Origin: Bacteroidales bacterium
GTDB lineage: Bacteria > Bacteroidota > Bacteroidia > Bacteroidales > UBA7960
DNA: 5,274 nucleotides
Reading direction: 5' to 3'
Assembly (NCBI GenBank): GCA_007132825.1
Contig: SLNX01000002.1
Span: forward strand, 1-5,274
A program made the translations under genes and the position numbers. A model generated the notes under the pieces. It saw nothing but the letters and a program-made list of their open reading frames with translations. It was not told where the DNA came from and did not search any database. Shown here in pieces: positions 1 to 5,274 of this stretch. Numbering within the stretch: position 1 is the stretch's first letter; every line of letters starts with the position of its first letter.

Positions 1-1121
1 AAGCCGATCTTGTCGATGGCATTTTGGATGACCTGATGCAGATCCAGGCCGCTAATGCTGAGCCTGATCTTTGCTTTTTCAATGAGCGCAGTTTGCAGAA
101 CCCTTTCCGTGAGCAGACCCAGTCGTTCATTCTCTTCATTGATCACATTAATGTAGCTTTTGTAAAGCGGCTCCGATTTTTTAACATCCTGATCACTCAA
201 GGCCTGGCAAGCAAGTGAGATTGTTGAGATGGGTGTTTTGAGCTCATGGGTCATGTTGTTGATAAAATCATTCTTCATCACCGAAAGCTTTTTTTGCCTG
301 ATGATGGTGAATATGGTGAAAGCAAAGGAAGAGATGAGGATCAGCAAAAGCACGAAGGATGTTCCGAGCATGGCATTCATCTGCGACAGGATATATCTTT
401 CCTGCTGTGGAAAGAATAGGAGCAGGTACTCGGGGTTGATAAACAGGTCATTGGGGAACAGGTGAAATTGATAAGGACTGGTAAGCAGCTCATTTGAATG
501 TCTGCCGGTTTTTTCAGTTACCAGCACGTGCCGGTGTGGATTGTAAACACCAAACTCATAAGGTGTCTTGATACCCTGTATGTCCAGCTCATAGCCCAAT
601 AACGAATCAAGCGATTGAATGCTTGCTTCATTTGTTATCTGAAAAGAATACCTGTTGTAAAATAGCTCATCAAACAGATCGTTAATCATTCTGCTTCTTT
701 CAAAAAAGGCGCTAAAGGGATCTGGTCCGAAAGGGTCTCTTGCGTCGGGCAGGTATCCGGAACGTGGGAATTGTTGGAACCCAAAATTTTGCCAGAACAT
801 ATCCGGGTCTTCTTCTGAGGGTCGGTGCTGATCTGAATGTTGAGACAAAATTTCGTTGTAGTGGATGCGGTTGAGTGAGTCAAGGATGCTGCTAAGCTGT
901 CCGAGATACCGGTTGCGCTCATGCTGCGAAGTAACCTTTTTTGCAAGTTCCTGTTTGTTAAAACGGTAAATGGCACGCGAAACGGCTTCACTTACCCCAC
1001 GGTCGAAATTTACCTCTTTGATGGCTACGGCGTTGCGAATCCAGTACAACTGAATGCCCAGCAGCCCGAGCAGTGAAATGCTGATTGCAGCAATAACAAG
1101 TATGATAAACCTCTTTTTCAT
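1..1121 (-). CDS. Membrane sensor histidine kinase, N-terminal part (cut by the window edge)
   Basis: Two-component sensor kinase of the inner membrane. It would autophosphorylate on a histidine and pass the phosphate to a response regulator. The minus-strand frame is open for 373 codons from ATG at 1121 to the window edge. Visible in order: short basic N-terminus (MKKR), membrane segment about residues 5-27, a periplasmic sensor region of about 220 residues, second membrane segment about 251-274, then directly the HisKA dimerisation domain with NDFINNMTHELKTPIS (residues 284-299) and phospho-acceptor His292. The E293-x-x-T296 motif after the histidine is the one linked in this family to phosphatase activity, so the enzyme is probably bifunctional. 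No HAMP domain lies between membrane and HisKA. The sequence stops before the HATPase domain. No response regulator is visible; it probably lies beyond the left edge. The ligand is unknown; residues 108-145 are rich in Phe, Pro, Gly and Asp. The start is supported by the membrane segment beginning directly after it; there is no Shine-Dalgarno. Confidence 0.93.
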   Translation of the reverse strand, partial: MKKRFIILVIAAISISLLGLLGIQLYWIRNAVAIKEVNFDRGVSEAVSRAIYRFNKQELAKKVTSQHERNRYLGQLSSILDSLNRIHYNEILSQHSDQHRPSEEDPDMFWQNFGFQQFPRSGYLPDARDPFGPDPFSAFFERSRMINDLFDELFYNRYSFQITNEASIQSLDSLLGYELDIQGIKTPYEFGVYNPHRHVLVTEKTGRHSNELLTSPYQFHLFPNDLFINPEYLLLFFPQQERYILSQMNAMLGTSFVLLLILISSFAFTIFTIIRQKKLSVMKNDFINNMTHELKTPISTISLACQALSDQDVKKSEPLYKSYINVINEENERLGLLTERVLQTALIEKAKIRLSISGLDLHQVIQNAIDKIG

Positions 1122-1206
1122 CAATAACGCAACAAAAAACAAGATGAAATGGTTTTCAGGCTTTGGGTGAAATGTTTCACAACCATTTAGTCTGAATGCC
1201 TTCATA

Positions 1207-1214
1207 CAAAAGTA
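1207..1214 (-). promoter_or_regulatory. Candidate -7 promoter element of the histidine kinase gene
   Basis: Read on the minus strand this is TACTTTTG, a full match to the Bacteroidota -7 element TAnnTTTG. It would start transcription near 1200 and give a leader of about 80 bases. No TTTG or TTG is present 19-21 bases upstream, so the -33 half is missing. That would suit a promoter that needs an activator, and a direct-repeat array sits immediately upstream. This is inference from pattern and position only. Confidence 0.45.
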
Positions 1215-1241
1215 AAAGACAAAAAGGCTCTCCGGCGTTGC

Positions 1242-1278
1242 TTAACACTATTTAACACGCCTTTAACATTTTTTAAAC
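1242..1278 (-). promoter_or_regulatory. Tandem TGTTAA direct repeats, candidate response-regulator operator
   Basis: On the plus strand TTAACA occurs at 1242-1247, 1252-1257 and 1263-1268, with a degenerate TTAAAC at 1273-1278. The spacing is 10, 11 and 10 bases, close to one helical turn, so all copies face the same side of the DNA. On the minus strand, the coding strand of the kinase gene, the units read TGTTAA. OmpR-family response regulators typically bind direct repeats with about this period. The array lies just upstream of where the missing -33 element of the kinase promoter would be, as expected for an activator. Autoregulation by the cognate response regulator is the simplest reading, but it is inferred. 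Confidence 0.5.
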
Positions 1279-1285
1279 CACTGAA

Positions 1286-1304
1286 AAAGAGATATGTGCT
1301 CTTT
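1286..1304 (-). terminator. Possible weak hairpin terminator at the end of the superoxide dismutase gene
   Basis: On the minus strand AAAGAG and CTCTTT pair as a 6-bp stem around a 7-base loop, and the 3' arm runs into five T residues. The hairpin overlaps the stop codon of the dismutase gene at 1303-1305. The stem is short and AT-rich, so termination would be weak and some read-through into the kinase gene, 181 bases further on, is possible. Confidence 0.3.
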
Positions 1305-1881
1305 AGTGAAAGCGATTGGAAACAACATCCCAGTCAACCAGCTTCCAGAAAGCGGCTATGTACTCGGGTCTGCGGTTCTGATAATCCAGGTAATAGGCAT
1401 GCTCCCATACATCACAGGTTAACAGGGGCTTGTCACCTGTGCGCATCGGGTTTTCAGCATTGGAAGTTTGAATAATATCCAGTTTTCCATCTGCTTTCTT
1501 TACAAGCCAGGCCCATCCGGAGCCAAACAAAGTTGCCGCCTTCTGAGAAAACACCTCTTTGAACTTGTCAAATGACCCGAAGTGTTTGTTTATGGCTTCA
1601 AGCAATGACCCTTCCGGTGCATTTCTTCCGTTGGCGGAAAAACCTTCCCAGTAAAATGTGTGATTCCAGACCTGGGCGGCATTGTTAAAAATCCCACCAT
1701 CTGCCTTCAGGATAATTTCTTCCAGGTTCATTTCCTCAAAAGATGTTCCTTGAATGAGGTCATTTAACTTCTGGACATAAGTCATGTGATGCTTCCCATA
1801 ATGGTATTCTATGGTCTTTTTGGAGATGTGAGGCTCCAGCGCTTCTGGCGAATAGGGTAACTTGGGCAATACATGTTTCAT
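1303..1881 (-). CDS. sodB: Fe-type superoxide dismutase
   Basis: Complete 192-residue superoxide dismutase of the Fe/Mn family, the usual length. It converts superoxide to oxygen and hydrogen peroxide. There is no signal peptide, so it is cytoplasmic. All metal ligands are visible: His27 (EYHYGKHH), His74 (AAQVWNHTFYW), Asp157 and His161 (TCDVWEHAYY). The active-site helpers His31, Tyr35 and Trp123 are also present. Gln70 in AAQVWNH is the position that hydrogen-bonds the metal-bound solvent in Fe enzymes; Mn enzymes usually carry the equivalent glutamine in the C-terminal half instead. This favours iron, although cambialistic enzymes exist in Bacteroidota. N-terminal helical domain about residues 1-83, C-terminal alpha/beta domain about 90-191. 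The start matches the family N-terminus (KHVLPKLPYSPEALEPHIS). There is no Shine-Dalgarno. The gene has its own promoter upstream and a histidine kinase gene downstream on the same strand; a functional link between them is not shown. Confidence 0.97.
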   Translation of the reverse strand: MKHVLPKLPYSPEALEPHISKKTIEYHYGKHHMTYVQKLNDLIQGTSFEEMNLEEIILKADGGIFNNAAQVWNHTFYWEGFSANGRNAPEGSLLEAINKHFGSFDKFKEVFSQKAATLFGSGWAWLVKKADGKLDIIQTSNAENPMRTGDKPLLTCDVWEHAYYLDYQNRRPEYIAAFWKLVDWDVVSNRFH

Positions 1882-1912
1882 AACGTGATGGTTTTGTGTA
1901 AGGTTTATTCAG

Positions 1913-1944
1913 CGAATATAACCAATAAAAAGATCAGCTCCAAA
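1913..1944 (-). promoter_or_regulatory. Promoter of the superoxide dismutase gene, Bacteroidota type
   Basis: On the minus strand TTTG (1941-1944) is followed after exactly 20 bases by TATATTCG (1913-1920). This fits the Bacteroidota consensus TTTG-N19-21-TAnnTTTG with one mismatch in the -7 element. Transcription would start near 1906, leaving a leader of about 25 bases before the ATG at 1881. I see no clear operator dyad around it. Confidence 0.6.
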
Positions 1945-2212
1945 TGCTGAAAGATGTGACTTGGGTGTTCACGACCGGACAACGGTGTGCGTTTTTGTTC
2001 AATTTTGCAATTACTTTTAGAAGCGGAGGTGGTGTAAGGATATGAATGTCAGTTTTTAATCATGTTTAGTATGTTATTTGATACAATAGATATTAGCAGA
2101 AAAGTTATTAGGACAGTTTTTTGACATAAATGAGAAAATTATTTAATCCAATAAGAGAACTTAACCGGATAAATACTTGACTCACATACGCTCATAAAAA
2201 ATACCATCAACA
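1945..2212. other. Rest of the divergent intergenic region, no gene seen
   Basis: This stretch separates the divergent dismutase and permease genes and is strongly AT-rich from about 2040 onward. It must hold the permease promoter, but I find no good TTTG-N20-TAnnTTTG pair on the plus strand. Single near-matches to the -7 element are CAATTTTG (2000-2007) and TACTTTTA (2012-2019), both without a properly spaced -33 and about 200 bases from the start. A GGAGGTGG run at 2024-2031 stands out from its surroundings, but the nearest ATG (2042) opens a frame of only five codons. No Shine-Dalgarno precedes the permease ATG; the last bases before it are A-rich. Confidence 0.6.
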
Positions 2213-4648
2213 ATGATTAAAAATTACTTGCTTTTGGCTTGGCGGAATTTCCGGAAAAATATGCTGTATTCTGTCATAAATGTTTTGGGTCTTTCAATTG
2301 GACTTGCCTCTGCAATAATCATTATGCTTTTCGTGCAACACGAATTGGCAGCTGATCGACACCATGAAAATCAAGACATGATCTACCGCGTGGGTATTGA
2401 AATCGGAATTGGTGGCCCACCCCTGAAAGCAGGAATCAGTTCCTATCCGGCAGGACCTGATCTAAGGGACAACTTTCCGGAAATTGATGACTTTGTTCGA
2501 ATGTTCTCAATGGACCTTGTATCATCGGAGATTTTAGTTCAATACAACGAAAACAGTCTTTACGAAAGAGGAGTCTTGCTGGTCGATTCCAATTTTTTTG
2601 ACCTTTTCACCCATCCTGCTGTTTACGGGGACCCGGTGGCATCGCTGCGGCATAACAACCTTGCTGTATTGACCAAAAGCACTGCGGAAAGAATATTTGG
2701 CCCAGTAGATCCTGTTGGTAAGTATTTCGTATATGACAAGGAACATAACGTGGAAGTTGGAGCGGTGATTGAAGATATCCCGGACAATAGCCATTTTAAG
2801 TTCCGAATGCTGATGAATTGGCGTTCCCTGGATGGATTGATAAGTGATGGAATGATGGCGGACTCCTATTTTACAAACAATTTCTTCACCTATTTGCTCG
2901 CAAACCAGAACCTGAACACACCTGAGTTTGATGCCAAACTGGAAAACTTTGTTCACGATCATATATTGTCTGAGTTTTCTGAGCATGGAGTGGATGGCAC
3001 CTTCAGGATGCATCTGCGGCCAATGAAAGACCTGTATTTTCTCAAAGATGAGGTTTATGAACCGTTCAACCCCGAGGAGATTCCTGCAAAAGGGGACAGG
3101 GTTTTTGTTTACATCTTCATAACCATAGCCATTTTTTTGCTTTCAATTGCAGCGGTCAATTATATGAACATGGCCATTGCACGTTCCTCAAAGCGGTCAA
3201 AAGAGGTGGGTGTACGCAAGGTGCTTGGTGCAGACAAAACAAGTCTTATCAGGCAATTTCTTTCTGAATCGCTTCTTGTCAGCTTTGTTGCTTTTCTGCT
3301 TGCACTTCTTTGGGTTGAACTGTTTCTGCCGGTTTTTAACCAACTCATGATCAAGAACCTATCATTTGATATTTTACTTGACCTGCGCTTTTCTGCCATC
3401 GTTTTGTTACTGGTTATATTTACAGGTTTATTGTCGGGGAGCTATCCGGCACTCTACTTGTCAGGATTTAAACCCGTGGAGGTTTTGAAGCAGCAAATAA
3501 GTTTGTCTGATAAAAACCTCCTGGTCAGAAAGCTTTTGGTTGGATTTCAGTTTACCATTTCCGTATTTATGATCACAGCCACACTGGTGGTCTTGCAACA
3601 GTTGTTTTTTATGCGCAATAAGGATCTGGGGTATGAAACGGACAGGATTGTGATACTGAACTTACATGACCTGGAAGCCCAACAAAGAGAGCATTTGAAA
3701 AACGACCTTAAGCAATTGGCCGCCGTGCAGCAGGTTAGCCTGTCGTCAAACATTCCGGGACCGGGAATTAGTTTGCAACAGTGGGGTTTTCAGATTGAAA
3801 TGGAAGACGGTTTTGCAGAACGGATGACGGGCGTGTATCACACAGACCCATCATTTGCTGAGGTATATGGTTTGGAGGTTGTTGATGGAAGGTTTTTTGA
3901 TCCTGACTTGTCAACAGATTTATCAGAATCATTTGTAATAAACGAAACCGCTGTACGTATGTTTGGTTGGGATGATCCGATCGGAAAACAAATACGCCAT
4001 TTTGGTGATCAAAATGATGCAGCCCGCCGGGTAATTGGAGTTGTTAAAGACTTTCATGTTGCCCCCTTCGAACAAACCATAACTCCGCTGATCATCATGC
4101 CTGTAAGTCAGGGCCCCCAATTGAGCGTTAAGTTGGCACCGGATGCCGGACCGGGCATTCTGCAGGTAATAGAAAGGACCTGGCGGGATTTTGCTGGGGT
4201 TTTACCAATGCGCCATCAATTTATGGCAGAGAGACACTATTTGTCCGTTCAAAGCCATGATAACCTTGGGCGCTTGTTTGCCACTTTTGCTGCATTATGT
4301 GTTTTCCTTTCGTTGATGGGGCTGTTTGGACTGGCTGGCTTCTCTGCCGAGCAGAAAACCAAGGAAATTGGTATCCGGGTGGTGCATGGCGCCTCCACTT
4401 TAAATATCCTGCATCTGCTTTACAAGGAATACCTCTGGCTGATGCTTGTTGCCATTGCCATCGCATCAGCATTGGCATTTTATTTTGTTGACTCCTGGTT
4501 GGCAAACTTTGCCTACCGGATTGGTTTAAGTCCCATACCGTTTCTCCTCTCCGGAGTGATCGCGGTGGTGGTTTCGTTGATCACGGTGAGCTATCATGCA
4601 GTTCGTTCTTCAGGGATCAACCCTGTCAGAGCATTAAAGTATGAATGA
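2213..4648 (+). CDS. MacB/FtsX-family ABC transporter permease
   Basis: Complete 811-residue inner-membrane permease with the duplicated architecture common in Bacteroidota. Visible in order: membrane segment about residues 20-42 after the typical start MIKNYLLLAWRNFRKN; a MacB-type periplasmic domain about 45-290; membrane segments about 296-319, 352-376 and 391-415 with the coupling-helix signature KEVGVRKVLGAD (330-341) and SGSYPALYLSGFKPVEVL (408-425); a second half with a membrane segment about 440-464, periplasmic domain about 465-680, segments about 685-709, 739-760 and 773-796, signature KEIGIRVVHGAS (717-728) and C-terminus NPVRALKYE. Eight membrane segments in total. Relatives use a separate LolD/MacB-like ATPase and act by mechanotransmission or export, but the substrate cannot be told from sequence. 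There is no ATP-binding domain in the protein and no ATPase gene in the window. The second signature departs from the usual IRKVLGA (Val and His at 723 and 725). Start and stop are secure. Confidence 0.95.
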   Translation: MIKNYLLLAWRNFRKNMLYSVINVLGLSIGLASAIIIMLFVQHELAADRHHENQDMIYRVGIEIGIGGPPLKAGISSYPAGPDLRDNFPEIDDFVRMFSMDLVSSEILVQYNENSLYERGVLLVDSNFFDLFTHPAVYGDPVASLRHNNLAVLTKSTAERIFGPVDPVGKYFVYDKEHNVEVGAVIEDIPDNSHFKFRMLMNWRSLDGLISDGMMADSYFTNNFFTYLLANQNLNTPEFDAKLENFVHDHILSEFSEHGVDGTFRMHLRPMKDLYFLKDEVYEPFNPEEIPAKGDRVFVYIFITIAIFLLSIAAVNYMNMAIARSSKRSKEVGVRKVLGADKTSLIRQFLSESLLVSFVAFLLALLWVELFLPVFNQLMIKNLSFDILLDLRFSAIVLLLVIFTGLLSGSYPALYLSGFKPVEVLKQQISLSDKNLLVRKLLVGFQFTISVFMITATLVVLQQLFFMRNKDLGYETDRIVILNLHDLEAQQREHLKNDLKQLAAVQQVSLSSNIPGPGISLQQWGFQIEMEDGFAERMTGVYHTDPSFAEVYGLEVVDGRFFDPDLSTDLSESFVINETAVRMFGWDDPIGKQIRHFGDQNDAARRVIGVVKDFHVAPFEQTITPLIIMPVSQGPQLSVKLAPDAGPGILQVIERTWRDFAGVLPMRHQFMAERHYLSVQSHDNLGRLFATFAALCVFLSLMGLFGLAGFSAEQKTKEIGIRVVHGASTLNILHLLYKEYLWLMLVAIAIASALAFYFVDSWLANFAYRIGLSPIPFLLSGVIAVVVSLITVSYHAVRSSGINPVRALKYE

Positions 4649-4695
4649 TTCCTGAAATCCTTTTTGCCGTCATTGTTTTTCATTCCTCCAAAATG

Positions 4696-4728
4696 TTTGT
4701 AAGGAGAAATATGCAATAGGTTTACAAA
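4696..4728. repeat. Inverted repeat in the gap after the permease gene
   Basis: TTTGTAA (4696-4702) and TTACAAA (4722-4728) form a perfect 7-bp inverted repeat around 19 bases. It lies about 50 bases after the permease stop codon. The stem is AT-rich and no T-run follows, so it is a poor terminator candidate; it could equally be a protein-binding dyad or chance. Confidence 0.3.
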
Positions 4729-4804
4729 GGTTGAAAATCAAAAACACCATCTGTTTTCCAAAGATTGTTTATCTTTGAAAACAATCATTTGATTTTCTAC
4801 AACC
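4729..4804. repeat. Nested inverted repeats with alternative hairpins before the exported-protein gene
   Basis: The outer arms GAAAATCAAA (4733-4742) and TTTGATTTTC (4788-4797) are a perfect 10-bp match. GGTT (4729-4732) and AACC (4801-4804) extend the stem past a 3-base bulge. Inside, GTTTTCCAAAGAT (4753-4765) pairs with ATCTTTGAAAAC (4771-4782) as 12 bp with one bulged C and a 5-base loop. A competing hairpin, GATTGTTT (4763-4770) with AAACAATC (4779-4786), 8 perfect bp, uses overlapping bases and excludes the inner one. The block ends 9 bases before the next ATG. It could be an operator, a cruciform or an RNA switch in the leader. It lacks the GC-rich stem and T-run of a standard terminator. 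Confidence 0.6.
4770..4777 (+). promoter_or_regulatory. Candidate -7 promoter element of the exported-protein gene
   Basis: TATCTTTG is an exact match to the Bacteroidota -7 element TAnnTTTG. It would start transcription near 4784, about 30 bases before the ATG at 4814. No TTTG or TTG lies 19-21 bases upstream (that stretch reads ACACCATC), so the -33 half is missing. The element sits in the loop and 3' arm of the inner inverted repeat, so a protein bound to that dyad would cover it. Confidence 0.4.
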
Positions 4805-4813
4805 ACAATTGCA

Positions 4814-5274
4814 ATGAAATTTTTTTTCACGTTTAGTTTACTCTTTTGCCTTTTAAACGCAAGCGCTAATCAGGAAGCAATCAATCTTTTTGAGAAACAC
4901 CTTTCTAAAAGACAGCAAATGCAAGAAGCGCTTTACTTTTACAGCAACAAACAGGCCGTTAATCGGTACCAGGAGGTGCAGATTAACAATAAGTTCAGGG
5001 AAAAGAACGCCATCCGTTCCGGGGATGTAATAAACATCCGCCTTTTTGACGACATGTTTTTTTTAGCAACCGTACAACGGGTTAATGAAAACATAAACGG
5101 TACCATCTCGATGACTGCGCTTCTTAATGATGATGATGCTTACTTTGTTCTGGCGACAACTGATGACAGGACTCTCGCGACCATTTATTTCCCTGAGGGC
5201 AATATGTTCTATAAAATCATCAGTGACGCAGAAACCAAGCGCCACTTTCTGATTGAAATGGATGCCCGTGACCG
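4814..5274 (+). CDS. Exported protein, N-terminal part; possible secreted metalloprotease propeptide
   Basis: The frame is open for 153 codons to the right edge, so the C-terminal part is missing. Residues 1-18 form a Sec signal peptide: Lys2, a Phe/Leu-rich core, and a signal-peptidase I site ASA|N after residue 18. Cys12 is preceded by LLF, which is not a lipobox, so a lipoprotein is unlikely. The mature part starts with a Gln/Lys-rich helical stretch (about 20-65). Then comes a beta-rich region: GDVINIRLFDD (70-80), VQRVNENINGTIS (87-99), a stretch ending in ATIYFPEGNMFYKI (about 121-134), then HFLIEMD (143-149). This order (LFDD, RV..NGT, I..EG..Y.I, EMD) resembles the N-terminal propeptide of secreted M12-type zinc metalloproteases. 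That likeness is from memory of the family pattern, and no HExxH motif is in the window. The start is fixed by the signal peptide; there is no Shine-Dalgarno. Confidence 0.85.
   Translation, partial: MKFFFTFSLLFCLLNASANQEAINLFEKHLSKRQQMQEALYFYSNKQAVNRYQEVQINNKFREKNAIRSGDVINIRLFDDMFFLATVQRVNENINGTISMTALLNDDDAYFVLATTDDRTLATIYFPEGNMFYKIISDAETKRHFLIEMDARD

Noticed and set aside
24..465. Two plus-strand frames (64 and 78 codons) at the left edge
   Set aside because: They are antisense to the histidine kinase frame, which has clear HisKA and membrane signatures over the same bases.
686..991. Minus-strand frame of 101 codons in the kinase region
   Set aside because: It is an alternative frame inside the sensor domain of the kinase. 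The kinase frame is continuous through it, so it is neither a frameshift nor a separate gene.
2062..2124. Plus-strand 20-codon frame in the divergent intergenic region
   Set aside because: No ribosome-binding context, AT-rich chance composition and no recognisable peptide type. Without conservation data it is not supportable.
2122..2150. TTGACA at 2122-2127 as a sigma-70 -35 box for the permease
   Set aside because: The hexamer 17 bases downstream is TAATCC, a poor -10, and Bacteroidota do not normally use the E. coli consensus. No TAnnTTTG follows at the right distance either.
2534..3013. Open frame of 159 codons antisense to the permease gene
   Set aside because: It lies wholly inside the well-supported permease gene, its translation shows no family motif, and it has no promoter or start context.
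4649..4695. Terminator directly after the permease gene
   Set aside because: AATGA (4644-4648) and a later TCATT could pair, but over a long loop with only 5 bp. The T-runs present are not preceded by a GC-rich stem.
5063..5245. Minus-strand 60-codon frame at the right edge
   Set aside because: Antisense to the exported-protein frame, which is supported by a signal peptide and unbroken coding pattern.

Overview
The window looks like chromosomal DNA from a member of the Bacteroidota. The gene families, the protein signatures (a MacB/FtsX-type permease ending in NPVRALKYE, an Fe-type superoxide dismutase with TCDVWEH) and moderate AT-richness fit this phylum. None of the four start codons has a Shine-Dalgarno sequence. 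Candidate promoters match the Bacteroidota pattern TTTG-N19-21-TAnnTTTG rather than the E. coli sigma-70 pattern. Genus and species cannot be read from the sequence.

Layout: the left part is on the minus strand. A sensor histidine kinase starts at 1121 and runs off the left edge, so its ATPase domain is missing here. Upstream of it is a 181-base gap with an array of TGTTAA direct repeats placed like a response-regulator operator, a -7-type promoter element and a possible weak terminator for the preceding gene. Next is a complete Fe-type superoxide dismutase (1303-1881, minus), with a good Bacteroidota-type promoter just upstream. A 331-base divergent intergenic region follows.

The right part is on the plus strand. 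A complete 811-residue MacB/FtsX-family ABC permease (2213-4648) is followed by a 165-base gap unusually dense in inverted repeats, including two hairpins that cannot form together. A perfect TAnnTTTG element lies inside the dyad. Last is the 5' part of a gene for an exported protein (4814 to the right edge) whose N-terminal region resembles the propeptide of secreted zinc metalloproteases.

The genes do not form one obvious pathway. They read as separate envelope, stress and secretion functions: a membrane sensor, cytoplasmic superoxide detoxification, an inner-membrane permease without its ATPase nearby, and a secreted protein. No mobile element, CRISPR array, tRNA or rRNA was seen. I found no convincing new multi-gene system. 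The most interesting signals are regulatory: the repeat array before the kinase and the nested dyads before the exported protein.
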